A DNA stretch of 64,000 nt from an uncultured Bacillota bacterium (GCA_949291945.1 CASEXH010000018.1:1-64000), one strand, 5' to 3'. Numbered from the stretch's first letter, positions 43,865 to 52,561 are shown. Made by a program: numbers and translations. Notes: generated from the sequence alone by a model not told the origin.

Positions 43865-45492
43865 TCCTTCAGTCTCACCTTATCCCCTTCTGTGATATCT
43901 TTGGTGCTGCCGGAGATCACCAGGTCATCCCGTCCCAGGTTTCCGGTCACCGCCGCCTGAGTGTTGTCCTTGTCCTCTACGGTAATGTTTACCCGGACAG
44001 CCCGGTATTCGGTTCCCAAAACTGTATCCCCGGCCTCTGCAATGAGACAATAAGTGCCCTCTGAATCCTGGCGTACAGCGCTTAAAGGAATCAGCATTTC
44101 ATAAGAAGAACTGCTCTGCTTTTCAATGGAATAAGATACCTGGGCGCCCCAGGTAACAGCAGCGCCCTCAATATCTGCATAAAAATAGCCTCCTGGATCT
44201 GTGCCCTGGATCGTACTGGCTCCCTGGCCGGAGGCGCCTGCTCCCTGAGTATTCTCCCCGGTTCCTTCCGCTCCTGTACGGGTAACCTTTCCCTGGAGTT
44301 TTTTCCCCTGGCCGGAAACGGAAATCTCCACAGTGTCTTCCGGCTCTACCTTTTCCAGATCCTGAAGTTCCAGACTTCCTTTGAGCTGAAGCCCTCCTGT
44401 TCCCAGAAGAAGATAGCTGCTGTCATCGGTAACTCCTCCTGTCTGAACATTCATATCTGTGACCACCCCATCTTCCGGAGCGGTAACCTGCCCCTTGGCC
44501 TGTTGGATCTTTTCCATCTGGGACAGCTCCTTTTTTGCCTGATCCAGATCCACCTGGATCGACTGCTGATCATAGCTGCTGGCTGCCTGGGATTTCTGAT
44601 CGTTGGCCGCAGCAGCAGCGTCTTCTTCCTGAGCGGAGGTATAGGCATTCTGGGCCTGGGCCTGAGACTGGGCCTGGGCTTCCAGGGCTGCCTCTGCCTG
44701 GGACAGAGAGTCCTGAGCCTGAGACACTGCAGCGTCATACTCTGCCTGGGCCTGGGAAAGAGCTGCCTCATAAGCCTGATCCGCCTCCTGGCGAAGAGAC
44801 TGGGCCTGCTGACGGAGATCTTCTGCCTGTATATACTGGGCGCCGGCACCTTCATTGTCTCCCTGTCCTTCCAGTTCTGCCCCCTGGGCCTCCAGTTCTC
44901 CGGCCTGATCTTCCAGAGCCTGAGCCTGACTGTAGGCATTGTCCCTGTCCTGTCCGGCCTGAGCCACACCAACGTCATAGTCGCTCTGGGCCTGGCTCTG
45001 GGCGTTCTGGCTGTCATTTACAGCCTGGTCATAATCACTCTGGGCCTGGGCCAGTCCCTGATTGGCCAGATCCAGGTCTCTTGCAGCGCCATTGGAAGCT
45101 GCCACTCTGTCCTGAGGTTCTCCCTGGATCCTGGCCTGTTCCAGTGACAGTTCCAATTTTTTTACCTCTGCCTGTTTTTCTTCAACAGATTTCTGAAGAT
45201 ATTGGGTATCATACTGTACAAGGACATCTCCGGTCTTTACCTGGGTACCTGTTTTTGCCACGCTTAAGATCCGCTGCTCTTTATCCAGAGATACCAGGGT
45301 CTCCTCTTTTGCCTCTGTCACTGCAGTACCCGTCAGATTCAGGTTCAGTCTTCCCTCCTGATAAGTGCCGGTATCCGCCAGAGGAACGGTCATAGCTGCG
45401 GCGGCTCTTGACAGGCCTCCCGCAGCAGCCATAAATATGAAAAATACGGCAAAGGCTTTCGCCGCCATTCTTTTTTTATCTTCCAGTTTCAT
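43861..45492 (-). CDS. HlyD-like adaptor with very long Ala/Gln coiled coil
   Basis: A 543-residue membrane-fusion adaptor. Membrane helix at about 11-31, first lipoyl half VKTGDVLVQYDTQYLQ (about 80-95), then an unusually long helical region (about 96-330) dominated by Ala, Gln, Ser, Asp and Glu (AQSQAQSDYDVGVAQAG, AALEAQAQSQAQAQNAY), second lipoyl half GQVTAPEDGVVTDMNVQTGG, and a beta-barrel plus C-terminal domain. The predicted hairpin would be much longer than in YknX-like adaptors. It overlaps the downstream permease gene by 4 nt and lies 6 nt after the MalG-like gene. Confidence 0.87.
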   Translation of the reverse strand: MKLEDKKRMAAKAFAVFFIFMAAAGGLSRAAAAMTVPLADTGTYQEGRLNLNLTGTAVTEAKEETLVSLDKEQRILSVAKTGTQVKTGDVLVQYDTQYLQKSVEEKQAEVKKLELSLEQARIQGEPQDRVAASNGAARDLDLANQGLAQAQSDYDQAVNDSQNAQSQAQSDYDVGVAQAGQDRDNAYSQAQALEDQAGELEAQGAELEGQGDNEGAGAQYIQAEDLRQQAQSLRQEADQAYEAALSQAQAEYDAAVSQAQDSLSQAEAALEAQAQSQAQAQNAYTSAQEEDAAAAANDQKSQAASSYDQQSIQVDLDQAKKELSQMEKIQQAKGQVTAPEDGVVTDMNVQTGGVTDDSSYLLLGTGGLQLKGSLELQDLEKVEPEDTVEISVSGQGKKLQGKVTRTGAEGTGENTQGAGASGQGASTIQGTDPGGYFYADIEGAAVTWGAQVSYSIEKQSSSSYEMLIPLSAVRQDSEGTYCLIAEAGDTVLGTEYRAVRVNITVEDKDNTQAAVTGNLGRDDLVISGSTKDITEGDKVRLKE

Positions 45493-45498
45493 AGGTTC

Positions 45499-46344
45499 TT
45501 ACTCCTTTAATCCAGAGGCAATGATCCCCTGTTCCAGGTAGCTCTGTCCCCAGGCGAAGAGAAACAGGGACGGGGCCATGATCAGCACTGAGGCCGCAAA
45601 AGAAGTCCCCACATTATTCAGGGGGATATTGCTCAGATACAGAGAAACGGGAAACTTGCTCTTTGTTTTTAAAAAAGTCATCGGAGGCTCAATGGCATTC
45701 CAATACTCCAGAAAATTTAAGATTAGAGAAGAAATGATCCCCGGAAGTCCCAGGGGCAGTCCCACATAGAAGAAAGCTCCTATTTCTCCTGCGCCGTCTA
45801 CCTTTGCCGCCTCCAGAAGGGAATCGGGTATCCCCTGAAAAAACTTGGTCATAAGGAAAACGGGGAGGGCCGAGAAAACCCCGGGGAGGATCACTGCCCA
45901 GTGGGTATCCAGTACATGGAAAAAAGAAAGGACTCCATAACTGGACACCATGGTCACCTGAAAAGGCAGGATCATCAGGATCATATACAGATAGACCAGA
46001 GCCCGCCGTCCCCTGAAGGAATACCGTCCCAGGGCCCAGGCTGCGGGGATCCCCAGAAGAAGCTGTCCCAAAAGGATGGGAAACGCCTGTCTTACAGAAT
46101 TCCAGAACATAACAAAAAAGTCCGGACTGTCCAGCAAAAGCTGAATATAGGCTCTCAGGGTAGGATACAGAGGAAACAGCTTCCACTCCAGATCTCCCTT
46201 ATCTCCATAAAGGATACTGCCGTAACTGGCAGTCAGCTCCTCCTGCCCCATGAGAGAATTTGCCATAAGAAGCAGAATAGGAAATAAAAACACCAGGACC
46301 GCCCCTGTAAGAAAAATCCAGATCAGTATTTTCTTTTTTCTCAT
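45499..46344 (-). CDS. MalG-like ABC importer permease
   Basis: A 281-residue inner-membrane permease of the carbohydrate-uptake-1 type. Six helices are visible, starting at about 7-28, and the EAA motif that contacts the ATPase is present: DSLLEAAKVDGAGEIGAFFY (about 176-195). The C-terminal QSYLEQGIIASGLKE is typical of MalG/AraQ proteins. Sugar importers of Firmicutes often share one ATPase encoded elsewhere, so its absence here is not by itself strange. It lies between the MalF-like gene (1-nt gap) and the HlyD-like adaptor. Confidence 0.9.
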   Translation of the reverse strand: MRKKKILIWIFLTGAVLVFLFPILLLMANSLMGQEELTASYGSILYGDKGDLEWKLFPLYPTLRAYIQLLLDSPDFFVMFWNSVRQAFPILLGQLLLGIPAAWALGRYSFRGRRALVYLYMILMILPFQVTMVSSYGVLSFFHVLDTHWAVILPGVFSALPVFLMTKFFQGIPDSLLEAAKVDGAGEIGAFFYVGLPLGLPGIISSLILNFLEYWNAIEPPMTFLKTKSKFPVSLYLSNIPLNNVGTSFAASVLIMAPSLFLFAWGQSYLEQGIIASGLKE

Positions 46345-46345
46345 A

Positions 46346-47308
46346 TCACTGCTTCCACCTTTCTTCTGCTTTCTGGCAAAGGATCAGGAAAATTCCCAAG
46401 ACCCCTGCCAGCATCACCGCTCCCGCAGTCATCTTCTGCATGTCTAATTTTGTAAACCAGTTATTAAAAAGATTCTGCAGCATGTATATGCTGTCATGAG
46501 GATAATTCCCGGCGATCATCCAGGCCTCCCGGAATACCTTGAAAGCATTCACCAGAGACAGGGTTCCTGCAAGGAAGGCCGTCTGGACCAGCAAAGGCCT
46601 GGTAATGTACCAGAAGCACTGAAACTCTCCCGCTCCGTCTATCCTGGCCGCTTCATAAAGGCTCTCCGGGATCCCCAGAAGGCCGGAGAGCCACAGGATC
46701 ATGTCATAACCCAGGTTTTTCCAGATATAGACTGCCACCAGCACCCCGAAAGCCCCGGAACTGTTCATGTAATCCGGGCCCTGTATATGGAAGTGCTTCA
46801 AAATATCATTCAGTATTCCTTCCCGTTCAAAGAAAAGCTGCCAGAAAAGCACCACAGAAGCCGCCGGCACTGCCATGGGAAGGAGAAAGCCGCTTTTTAA
46901 AAGATTTCCTTTTCTCCCCAGCCTTTCAAGAAGAAGGGCAACGAAAAGGGAAAGGCCCAGGAGCAGAGGAAGACAGATCAGAAGAAATTTCCCTGTGTTC
47001 CCTGCTGCCAGCCTGAATGCCTGGTTTTCTATGACTGTCCGGTAATTCTCCAGCCCTACAAATCCGGTTCCCACCGCTTTCTGAAAAGACCGGCGGAACA
47101 CATCTATAAAAGGGATCAGGGTAAAGATCCCCACCCCCAGCAGACTGGGGGCCAGAAGGATCCAGGGCAGGAAATTTTCCCTGCCGACGGGATTTCTTCT
47201 GTATCTCCTCTTGGTTCCCGGTTGAATTTTCTTTTCCCGTTCCTTATTCTGCCAGGTAAAGTTCCATTTTATCGGACATATCCTGTGCTGTTTCCTGGGC
47301 ACTGACAT
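46346..47308 (-). CDS. MalF-like ABC importer permease, uncertain start
   Basis: The partner permease: first helix ILLAPSLLGVGIFTLIPFID, then five more, with the EAA motif ESLYEAARIDGAGEFQCFWY and LVNAFKVFREAWMIAGNYP. The start is unclear. Family proteins begin a few residues before RRNPVGRENFLPW, but no ATG, GTG or TTG lies there; AGGAG is present at about 47216-47212 without a usable start after it. The nearest in-frame ATG with AGGAGG close by is at 47308, inside the binding-protein gene, which would overlap that gene by 65 nt. I report that one with low certainty; the rest of the frame is sound. Confidence 0.8.
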   Translation of the reverse strand: MSVPRKQHRICPIKWNFTWQNKEREKKIQPGTKRRYRRNPVGRENFLPWILLAPSLLGVGIFTLIPFIDVFRRSFQKAVGTGFVGLENYRTVIENQAFRLAAGNTGKFLLICLPLLLGLSLFVALLLERLGRKGNLLKSGFLLPMAVPAASVVLFWQLFFEREGILNDILKHFHIQGPDYMNSSGAFGVLVAVYIWKNLGYDMILWLSGLLGIPESLYEAARIDGAGEFQCFWYITRPLLVQTAFLAGTLSLVNAFKVFREAWMIAGNYPHDSIYMLQNLFNNWFTKLDMQKMTAGAVMLAGVLGIFLILCQKAEERWKQ

Positions 47309-49541
47309 CGCCTCCTGCATAATTCTCCACACATTCCAGGAAGGTGTTCCGCACCGTCCTGTCAATCAAAAGAGAGGTATCTGCCTGTTTTGCCATATCC
47401 ACGATCTGCTGTACCTGATCTGCCGAGGGCATGCCATATTCTCTGATCGGTCCTCCGTCATAGCTGCCTCCGATGGTCATATCCGAAGCGTCTGAAATCT
47501 GAGGAAGTTTCTCCAGGCTTTCCACTCTTACCGGAAGTCCCTCCAGATAATCTCCCACCTGGATCTCGTCAGACAGAACCGTCTCCATAAAATCTTCGGC
47601 CAGTTCCTTTTGATCGGAAGAGCTGTTGATCCCCATACGGTTCGCCGGAGTATACATGTTATTTACATTTTCTACAGTCATCTCCGGGTGTTTCACAAGA
47701 ATATCAAACATCATAGCTATACTGCTGATACCGGTCACATCATCCACTCCGGTAATACCGGTATCGTCATAGAGTTCGTCCATACCGATAGAGGCAAAAG
47801 CAGACAGCCCTTTTCCCGACATAACCCGGCTGCTGAACCCTGTATTCCAGGCTTCTTCCATGGCTTCCGAAGGATTGGCGTCCCAGATAGCCTTTGCCGT
47901 TTCCAGAATCTGGACTAAAGCTTCCGGAGAGAAAACTCCATTTTCCTGGATATCCTGATAGTTAGCCGCAAAGAGGAGATAAGCCACCTGCTGAAGAGAA
48001 GCGGCCCCCAGTACCTTTTCATTTGGGTTTTCCTCCATATACTGTGAAATACTCTCCAGGGTATCCAGCCGTTTTATGGTCTCCTGAGTTCCATAATATA
48101 CCGGGAGAGAAAAGGCTGCCGGCAGCTCATAGTTTTTCCCGTCAACTGCTGTGCCTTTCACAATGTTTTCCAGAATGGTTCCATCCGACACCAACTGTTC
48201 CACGTAATCTGTCAGGTCTTCCAGGACTCCTCTTTCTATGTAGGAATCCACCGGCAGGTCATCTAAAAGGAGAAGGTCAGGGCCTTCTTTGTTAAGGAGC
48301 TGGGTATTCAGGGTATCAATAGCGTCTTCCGGATTTCCTGATCCGTCGCCTTCCACCGCATATTCATAAGTTACCTCTGTCTCCGGGTGCTCCCTCTCGT
48401 ATTTCCGCACTGCGTCTTCTATCATCCTGCTTTCATACAGGCTGTAAACAGACAGTTCATTCTCCACTTCACTGGTAACTGAACCGTTGTAATAGTAATA
48501 ACAGATACTCAGTTTCTGAGTCTCATAATCTGTATACAACGCATAGAAGTCTTCCTCTTCCCCTGCCAGGAAATGATTGATGATCAGACTGCTTGCCGTC
48601 TCTCCCATAACCCCTCTGCCAGCATCATAGATCTGTTCCACAATACTGCCGTCTTCCTTATAGACAAAGATTCCTTTGGAATTTGCCAGATAATAGGTTC
48701 CCTCTCCGGCAGCGCAGAGCTGTCCCCTGTCCTGGTCTCCAAAGTCGATAGTTCCTGTCTTGTCTCCTGACTGGGTGTCATAAAGGACCAGATCCTGATC
48801 CTCATTTCCCAGGACCGCCAGGGTATTGCCGCTGATATCTGCCATACTGTCTGAGCTGTTCATGATCATATAGGAAGGAAAGGTATACTGTTCTTTTCCT
48901 GTATCTTTGTCATAGATGGCTATTTCTGATCCCATACCCATGAAAGCCGGATCTCCTTCCTGATTTACGCCGAAGTAGTAGGGAAAGAATCCCCCTGCTT
49001 CTCTCTGGCCTTCTTCAGTCAGACATTCGGGATAAAGTTCCTGGACCTCTCCCTCCCCGGCATACCGGTAAAGGTGCCATTCCTGGATCAAATCATCAAT
49101 GTTTACTTCTTCAGATTCTGAGGACTCCGCCTCTTCAGACTGACTATCTTCCTGGGAATTTTTTACAGTCATCAGATAAAGATTCTGATCCTCTCCCTGT
49201 ATCAGCTTATAGGCAGTGCTATCTGTACCCAGGAGAGTTTCCGCCCAGGATTCTTCCTGCTGGTCCCAGTTTCCTCCTCCGGTATAGGTATAGGAGAAAA
49301 CCTGTGCTGTCCCGCTGTCGGAAGTATCTCCTGTATAGACTTCCAGATTTCCCTCCTGGTTAAAAAAGCTGCCCATATAATATTCTCCATCCTGCCAGGG
49401 AGCTTCCATTTCTTCCTCTATATAACCGCCTTTGGCACTGACGGTATCTTCTGTGCTGTCTTTCTGGCTGCAGCCGCCGAGGATCGTTCCTGTTCCAAGG
49501 GCTCCTGCCAGAAGAAGACAGATTCCTTTCTTCAGATTCAT
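47244..49541 (-). CDS. lipoprotein fusing a propeller-like domain to a solute-binding protein
   Basis: 765 residues from MNLKKGICLLLAG, lipobox ILGGC (Cys about 23), so membrane-anchored outside the cell. About 30-365 is a beta-rich region with repeated tryptophan/tyrosine-aspartate blades (EIAIYDKDTGKEQYTF, QDLVLYDTQSGDKTGTIDF, KGIFVYKEDGSIVEQIYD), like a beta-propeller. About 380-765 is a family-1 extracellular solute-binding protein (MIEDAVRKYEREHPETEVTY, GPDLLLLDDLP, LAEDFMETVLSDEIQ). Most binding proteins are about 430 residues without a propeller. GGAGAG precedes the ATG. It starts an operon with two permeases, an adaptor, a FtsX-like protein and dpaAB, and faces a two-component system. 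Confidence 0.85.
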   Translation of the reverse strand: MNLKKGICLLLAGALGTGTILGGCSQKDSTEDTVSAKGGYIEEEMEAPWQDGEYYMGSFFNQEGNLEVYTGDTSDSGTAQVFSYTYTGGGNWDQQEESWAETLLGTDSTAYKLIQGEDQNLYLMTVKNSQEDSQSEEAESSESEEVNIDDLIQEWHLYRYAGEGEVQELYPECLTEEGQREAGGFFPYYFGVNQEGDPAFMGMGSEIAIYDKDTGKEQYTFPSYMIMNSSDSMADISGNTLAVLGNEDQDLVLYDTQSGDKTGTIDFGDQDRGQLCAAGEGTYYLANSKGIFVYKEDGSIVEQIYDAGRGVMGETASSLIINHFLAGEEEDFYALYTDYETQKLSICYYYYNGSVTSEVENELSVYSLYESRMIEDAVRKYEREHPETEVTYEYAVEGDGSGNPEDAIDTLNTQLLNKEGPDLLLLDDLPVDSYIERGVLEDLTDYVEQLVSDGTILENIVKGTAVDGKNYELPAAFSLPVYYGTQETIKRLDTLESISQYMEENPNEKVLGAASLQQVAYLLFAANYQDIQENGVFSPEALVQILETAKAIWDANPSEAMEEAWNTGFSSRVMSGKGLSAFASIGMDELYDDTGITGVDDVTGISSIAMMFDILVKHPEMTVENVNNMYTPANRMGINSSSDQKELAEDFMETVLSDEIQVGDYLEGLPVRVESLEKLPQISDASDMTIGGSYDGGPIREYGMPSADQVQQIVDMAKQADTSLLIDRTVRNTFLECVENYAGGDVSAQETAQDMSDKMELYLAE

Positions 49542-49649
49542 GATTGTCTCTCCTTTCTCGTTTCTGTCTATCATCATGAAAAAGTGCCCCTGAGTTTCTC
49601 ATAAAGCACATAATATGGAGCAATTATTAGAAAGAAAAGGTAGGTTTTT

Positions 49650-50333
49650 ATGAGGATATTATTCGTAGAAGATGATAAAGATCTATGCCAGGCTCTGCTG
49701 ATTCACTTTAAGAGCCAGGGTTATGATACAGATATATGTAATAATGGTACCGACGGGCTGTTTTATGCCCTCCAGAATGTCTATGATCTTATGATCCTGG
49801 ACCGTATGCTTCCCGAGCTGGATGGCCTGACATTGCTGAATACCATAAGGAAGCGAGGCATTCAGACCCCTGTGATAATGGCTACAGCTATGGACACTCT
49901 GGATGACAAGATCCATGGGCTGGATGAAGGGGCAGATGACTATATTACGAAACCCTTTGCCCCAGAAGAGCTTATGGCACGTATCCGGGCTCTTACCAGA
50001 AGGCCTCAGCAGCTTCAGGCTCCCGGACGACTTGTCTGGAAAGACCTTTCTTTTGATCCTCAGAAACTGGAGCTTTCCTGTGGGGAAAATACTCTTTCCC
50101 TGTCCAAAAAAGAATCCGGTCTTATGGAATATTTCATGAAAAATCCAGAACAGTGCCTGAAAAGAGCCACTCTCCTATCCTATGTATGGGGAGCTGACGC
50201 AGAAGTGGAAGACGGAAATTTAGACAACTATATCTATTTTCTCCGGAGACGGCTCAGAGCTTTAAAAACAAAAGTAAAAATCACTACAGTCCATGGTGTG
50301 GGCTACAAAATGGAAGCAGGGGAGGAAAGCTAA
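49650..50333 (+). CDS. OmpR-family response regulator
   Basis: 227 residues: receiver domain (about 1-115) with the acidic pocket VEDDK, phospho-acceptor Asp in LMILDRMLPELDGLTLL (Asp51), and KPFAPEELMARI (switch Lys); then a winged-helix domain ending DNYIYFLRRRLRALKTKVKI and VHGVGYKME. It is the cytoplasmic partner of the kinase at 50335, whose ATG follows its stop by 1 nt. It is divergent from the solute-binding lipoprotein gene with a 108-nt shared spacer, so that operon is its likely target. A possible minus-strand TATTAT -10 is at about 49614-49609. Confidence 0.93.
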   Translation: MRILFVEDDKDLCQALLIHFKSQGYDTDICNNGTDGLFYALQNVYDLMILDRMLPELDGLTLLNTIRKRGIQTPVIMATAMDTLDDKIHGLDEGADDYITKPFAPEELMARIRALTRRPQQLQAPGRLVWKDLSFDPQKLELSCGENTLSLSKKESGLMEYFMKNPEQCLKRATLLSYVWGADAEVEDGNLDNYIYFLRRRLRALKTKVKITTVHGVGYKMEAGEES

Positions 50334-50334
50334 C

Positions 50335-51624
50335 ATGTTCCGGAAACTCCAGAAACGACTGACTTTTTTCTATTCCCTTACCTGCGGGATTATCCTGGCT
50401 GGAATCCTTCTGGTCTGCTTCTTTTATATGAAAGGAGCTGTAGAGTCCAGGAACCAGGCCCTGTTCTCCAGCCTGTTCCTGAATCTTTCCAATCAGTTTC
50501 AGTCTCAATCCTTCTTCTCTGACCAGTGGCTGGCTCAAATGGAAACAGATAACCGTCTGATCATCCATGTAGAAGAAAATGGGGATTCCCTATTCTTTCC
50601 CGGAGCATGGGATCCTGCCACAGACCGTAAAGTGCTGATCAATAAGGCTATGGAACAGGCCTCCTTAGAGGGCCTTTCTGATAATCATCTTTCTCCGGGA
50701 AGCACCCGTCAGAGCACTCTTTTTTATCTTGCGGGAAATTCCGGGGATTCCTACTGTGGTATGGCGCTCCATTCAGCTACGGATGCCGGCAAAAAGACCC
50801 TTCTGGTCCTCCAGGATATTACCTCAGCTGAAAGGCAGGCATTCTTTCAGGGGCTGTTCTTTGCAGCAGCAGGAATCCTGGGATTTCTTCTGTTGGGAGG
50901 AGTAAGCTGGAAATTCGTAGGAAAAACCCTGGCTCCACTAAAAGAAAGCAAGCAGAAACAGGCGGAATTTATCGCCGCCGCTTCCCACGAGCTGCGCTCT
51001 CCCCTTGCCGTGATCCAGGCCAGCGCTTCCGCCATAAAGACTTCCCCCCAAGACACTCCAGCCATGATAGAAAATATCGAAAAAGAGTGTTCCCGCATGA
51101 ATACGCTGATAAAAGACCTGTTAATCCTGGCTTCTGCAGACTCCCAAAAGTGGAATCTTACTCTGGAACTCTGTGACGGGGATACCCTGCTTTTAGATGT
51201 CTATGAAATTTACCAGCCTCTGTGCAGGCAAAATCAGATTCCTCTGGAGCTGAAGCTGCCGGATATGGAACTTCCTAAAATCCGCTGTGACAGAAACCGG
51301 ATCATCCAGATCCTGTCTGTTCTTATGGACAACGCCATGTCTTACACCGGTCAGGGGAAATCCATAGAGCTGGAAATCTTTCTTGAGAAAAAATATCTCT
51401 GCTTTTCCGTAGCGGACCATGGCAAAGGTATTCCCGATTCTGAAAAAGAAGCTGTTTTTGACCGATTTTACCAGCAGGATAAATCCCGGAATCAAAAAGG
51501 CCACTTCGGCCTGGGCCTTCCTGTTGGAAAAGAGCTGGCAAAGCTCCACAAGGGGGACCTGATCTTGAAAGACACTCCCGGGGGAGGCTGTACTTTTCTT
51601 TTAAAAATTCCGTATGGGGAATGA
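50335..51624 (+). CDS. sensor histidine kinase
   Basis: A 429-residue membrane kinase: helix about 11-33, an extracytoplasmic sensor of about 135 residues with no recognised domain, helix about 178-200, and catalytic parts (FIAAASHELRSPLAVIQASA with the phosphorylated His, N-box LMDNAMSYTGQGK, G-boxes VADHGKGIPDSEK and GHFGLGLPVGKELAKLHKG). There is no clear HAMP domain. GGGAGG lies 9 nt before the ATG. Its stop is followed after 7 nt by repeat copy C (51632-51710), which may end the transcript. The sensor's ligand is unknown. Confidence 0.92.
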   Translation: MFRKLQKRLTFFYSLTCGIILAGILLVCFFYMKGAVESRNQALFSSLFLNLSNQFQSQSFFSDQWLAQMETDNRLIIHVEENGDSLFFPGAWDPATDRKVLINKAMEQASLEGLSDNHLSPGSTRQSTLFYLAGNSGDSYCGMALHSATDAGKKTLLVLQDITSAERQAFFQGLFFAAAGILGFLLLGGVSWKFVGKTLAPLKESKQKQAEFIAAASHELRSPLAVIQASASAIKTSPQDTPAMIENIEKECSRMNTLIKDLLILASADSQKWNLTLELCDGDTLLLDVYEIYQPLCRQNQIPLELKLPDMELPKIRCDRNRIIQILSVLMDNAMSYTGQGKSIELEIFLEKKYLCFSVADHGKGIPDSEKEAVFDRFYQQDKSRNQKGHFGLGLPVGKELAKLHKGDLILKDTPGGGCTFLLKIPYGE

Positions 51625-51631
51625 TATTCAC

Positions 51632-51710
51632 AGAACAAGGAGCTATCGCATTAATCAAAATCGAGCATAAAATGTATAAATATTCCTGACATGCGACAGC
51701 CCCTTGTTCT
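51632..51710. repeat. nested palindromic repeat, copy C (internally deleted)
   Basis: 79 bp directly after the kinase gene. Outer inverted repeat AGAACAAGGAGCTATCGCAT (51632-51651) against 51691-51710, 17 of 20 bases matching. Between them are ATCAAAATCGAG and CATAAAATGTATAAATATTCCTGA, which match the reverse complement of copy B's two ends, while the middle of about 80 bp (including the inner hairpin and one middle arm) is missing. The outer arms are maintained although they differ in sequence from copy B. Confidence 0.8.
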
Positions 51711-51714
51711 TCCC

Positions 51715-52236
51715 TTATAATTGCTTTATCATAACAATACCGTGGTAATTATTTCCGTAACAATTCGGAATAAAACCCGTTGGCTTAAAGCCGTAGTCCA
51801 CGAAATAATCAAAGTGTTTCCTATTGTACGATTTTAAGTCTTTCAATTCTGCTGCGAAATCCAGGATGGGTTTTCCGTGACACGACATTTCTGTTGAGCC
51901 GATTATGTATTTTAGATTTCGATAACCTTTTTCTTTTGCGTAAGTTTCCGCTTGTATCAGCAATGGTTCCAATTGCTGTTCCATTACAAATTGCCCGTTA
52001 TCGTCGTATCCTAAATTCTCAATACTTAAGCAAGAATATCCTGCGTATTCCGCACACAAAATCCAACCCTTAATCTTTGAATTTTCCGTCATATACCAAC
52101 CTATAAGACTTGCAAGCAATGATACATCCTGCAGCTGTTGATACGCCCCAGCATAATCCCACCATTCGGGTTTGACTGTTGACATGAACTGTTCTACAGC
52201 TCCAACATTTGAAGAATTGAGTATATTAATCTCCAT
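51715..52236 (-). CDS. GNAT-like N-acetyltransferase
   Basis: A 173-residue soluble protein that looks like a GNAT acetyltransferase: N-terminal ILNSSNVGAVEQFMSTV, central strand SCLSIENLGYDDNGQFVMEQ then QLEPLLIQAETYAKEKGYRN (the acetyl-CoA-facing helix region) and the C-terminal YFVDYGFKPTGFIPNCYGNN, a common GNAT ending. The classical Q/RxxGxG/A motif is replaced, so activity is uncertain. The start MEINIL is set by GGGAGGT upstream. Its DNA is visibly more A/T-rich than the flanking genes, which suggests separate acquisition. Confidence 0.65.
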   Translation of the reverse strand: MEINILNSSNVGAVEQFMSTVKPEWWDYAGAYQQLQDVSLLASLIGWYMTENSKIKGWILCAEYAGYSCLSIENLGYDDNGQFVMEQQLEPLLIQAETYAKEKGYRNLKYIIGSTEMSCHGKPILDFAAELKDLKSYNRKHFDYFVDYGFKPTGFIPNCYGNNYHGIVMIKQL

Positions 52237-52260
52237 TGCCATACCTCCCATCAGATATCG

Positions 52261-52542
52261 TCAAAAAAATAAAATTCCTATTAGGAACTCATATCCCAGC
52301 CATATGGAATATATACTTTGAAGAGGCAGAAAAAGGAATTCCCACCACTTCCACCGCTCCTTTTTTCGGATCTTCCTTACCAGAAAAAACAGCAGAAAGA
52401 CAACCGCCCATAGAAAAAGAACTGCCAGGATTCCTATAAAAACTGCTGGTAAAAAAAGCCCCTTCTGAATTTGAATAAGGTGAAGCAACAGATAGAGCAA
52501 AAGTTCTTCTGCATATATTATGTAGAGTTTTTTTCCATTCAT
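52261..52542 (-). CDS. small uncharacterised membrane protein
   Basis: 93 residues from MNGKKLYIIYAEELLLYLLL, with three hydrophobic segments (about 7-25, 29-52, 68-90) and a positively charged loop (RKIRKKERWKWW) between the second and third. The start is chosen because GGAG lies 6 nt before this ATG; other in-frame ATGs upstream have no ribosome site. It follows the decayed Rpn copy by 19 nt. I do not recognise a family. Confidence 0.5.
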   Translation of the reverse strand: MNGKKLYIIYAEELLLYLLLHLIQIQKGLFLPAVFIGILAVLFLWAVVFLLFFLVRKIRKKERWKWWEFLFLPLQSIYSIWLGYEFLIGILFF

Positions 52543-52561
52543 AGGATTCTCCATTGTTGAT

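Noticed and set aside
44535..45395. Long plus-strand frame rich in Pro, Gly and Glu opposite the adaptor gene
   Set aside because: It is the reverse of the Ala/Gln-rich coiled-coil coding sequence; it has no ribosome site and its composition simply mirrors CAG/GCC repeats.
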